NCBI RefSeq assembly: GCF_009720745.1 | Contig: NZ_WNKX01000004.1 | Coordinates: 1 to 64,000, forward strand | Length of the DNA: 64,000 nucleotides | Source: Massilia eburnea | GTDB taxonomy: Bacteria > Pseudomonadota > Gammaproteobacteria > Burkholderiales > Burkholderiaceae_D | Direction of reading: 5' to 3' | In this document: piece by piece, positions 63,894 through 64,000 of the stretch | Layout: each line of letters opens with the position of its first letter | How positions within the stretch are numbered: the stretch's first letter is position 1 | The notes under the pieces: generated by a model | What the model was told of the DNA's origin: nothing | Database searches by the model: none | What the model saw: the letters and a program-made list of their open reading frames with translations, nothing else | Program-made: the position numbers and the translations under genes

Positions 63894-63965
63894 AAACCGG
63901 TAACCCGGTGTCAGACCCACGGGGTCTGACACCAGTCTGCTGCAGCCGCGATTTACCGGTTCAGG
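63894..63965. repeat. REP-like palindrome after the M64 gene
   Basis: GTGTCAGACCC-ACG-GGGTCTGACAC is a perfect 11-base inverted repeat, bounded by ACCGGTAACCCG and TTTACCGGT. Same family as the units at 53372-53475 and within the paa operon. It probably ends the M64 transcript. Confidence 0.8.
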
Positions 63966-64000
63966 TGTTCGGCAGCAAACCCGTAGGCTTGATACGCACC
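63961..64000 (-). CDS. 3' end of an unidentified minus-strand gene
   Basis: The last bases read on the minus strand as VRIKPTGLLPNT followed by TGA. The GC-rich third codon positions suit this frame. An alternative frame ending AEHLNR with TAA at 63953 cannot be excluded. Too short to identify. Confidence 0.3.
   Translation of the reverse strand, partial: VRIKPTGLLPNT

Overview
The window looks like chromosomal DNA of a high-GC betaproteobacterium, most probably Oxalobacteraceae of the Massilia/Duganella type. This rests on the GC-rich codon use, the layout of the phenylacetate genes, the many exported DUF families, and palindromic intergenic repeats with a GTGTCAGACCC/GGGTCTGACAC core. The genus is inference. 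No rRNA or tRNA gene was seen.

Left edge (1-7330): an accessory island with visibly lower GC. It starts with the end of an IS3-family element that cuts off a Tn7-type tnsA gene. A complete five-gene type II CBASS anti-phage operon follows on the minus strand: an HNH-SAVED effector with a long extra N-terminal region, a CD-NTase, an E2-E1 fusion (Cap2), a JAB protease (Cap3) and a DEDDh exonuclease. The operon is bounded by a terminator and by two sets of short repeats in opposite orientation that resemble each other and could be transposase-binding sites.

7331-22300: ordinary chromosome. An exported alpha/beta hydrolase sits with an OhrR-like regulator. A packed operon (darP, mog-type, carboxylesterase, M14 peptidase) is divergent from pmbA. 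Then come a TRAP binding protein (the membrane subunits lie 38 kb away), three AT-richer exported orphans, a LysR/DJ-1 pair, several DUF proteins, an XRE regulator with a palindromic operator, and a second M14 peptidase.

22445-35236: a full aerobic phenylacetyl-CoA pathway. The repressor paaX is divergent from paaABCDE-G-H-I-K-J-Y-Z, covering ligase, epoxidase, ring isomerase, ring-opening hydrolase/dehydrogenase, beta-oxidation enzymes and thioesterases. paaF is not in the window.

35211-48133: small membrane and exported proteins, a DUF3857/transglutaminase/TPR protein operon, a diheme cytochrome c, an M24 aminopeptidase, and two tandem paralogous secreted M4 metalloproteases, each with its own matching upstream region.

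48483-64000: an ACT-like protein, a probable orphan Tae2-like amidase effector with its immunity-like partner, a VOC protein, TRAP membrane subunits, argH, a secreted cyanophycinase-like S51 hydrolase, a DUF4331/lipoprotein/TPR/HupE cluster facing an ECF sigma/anti-sigma pair, and an M64 peptidase.
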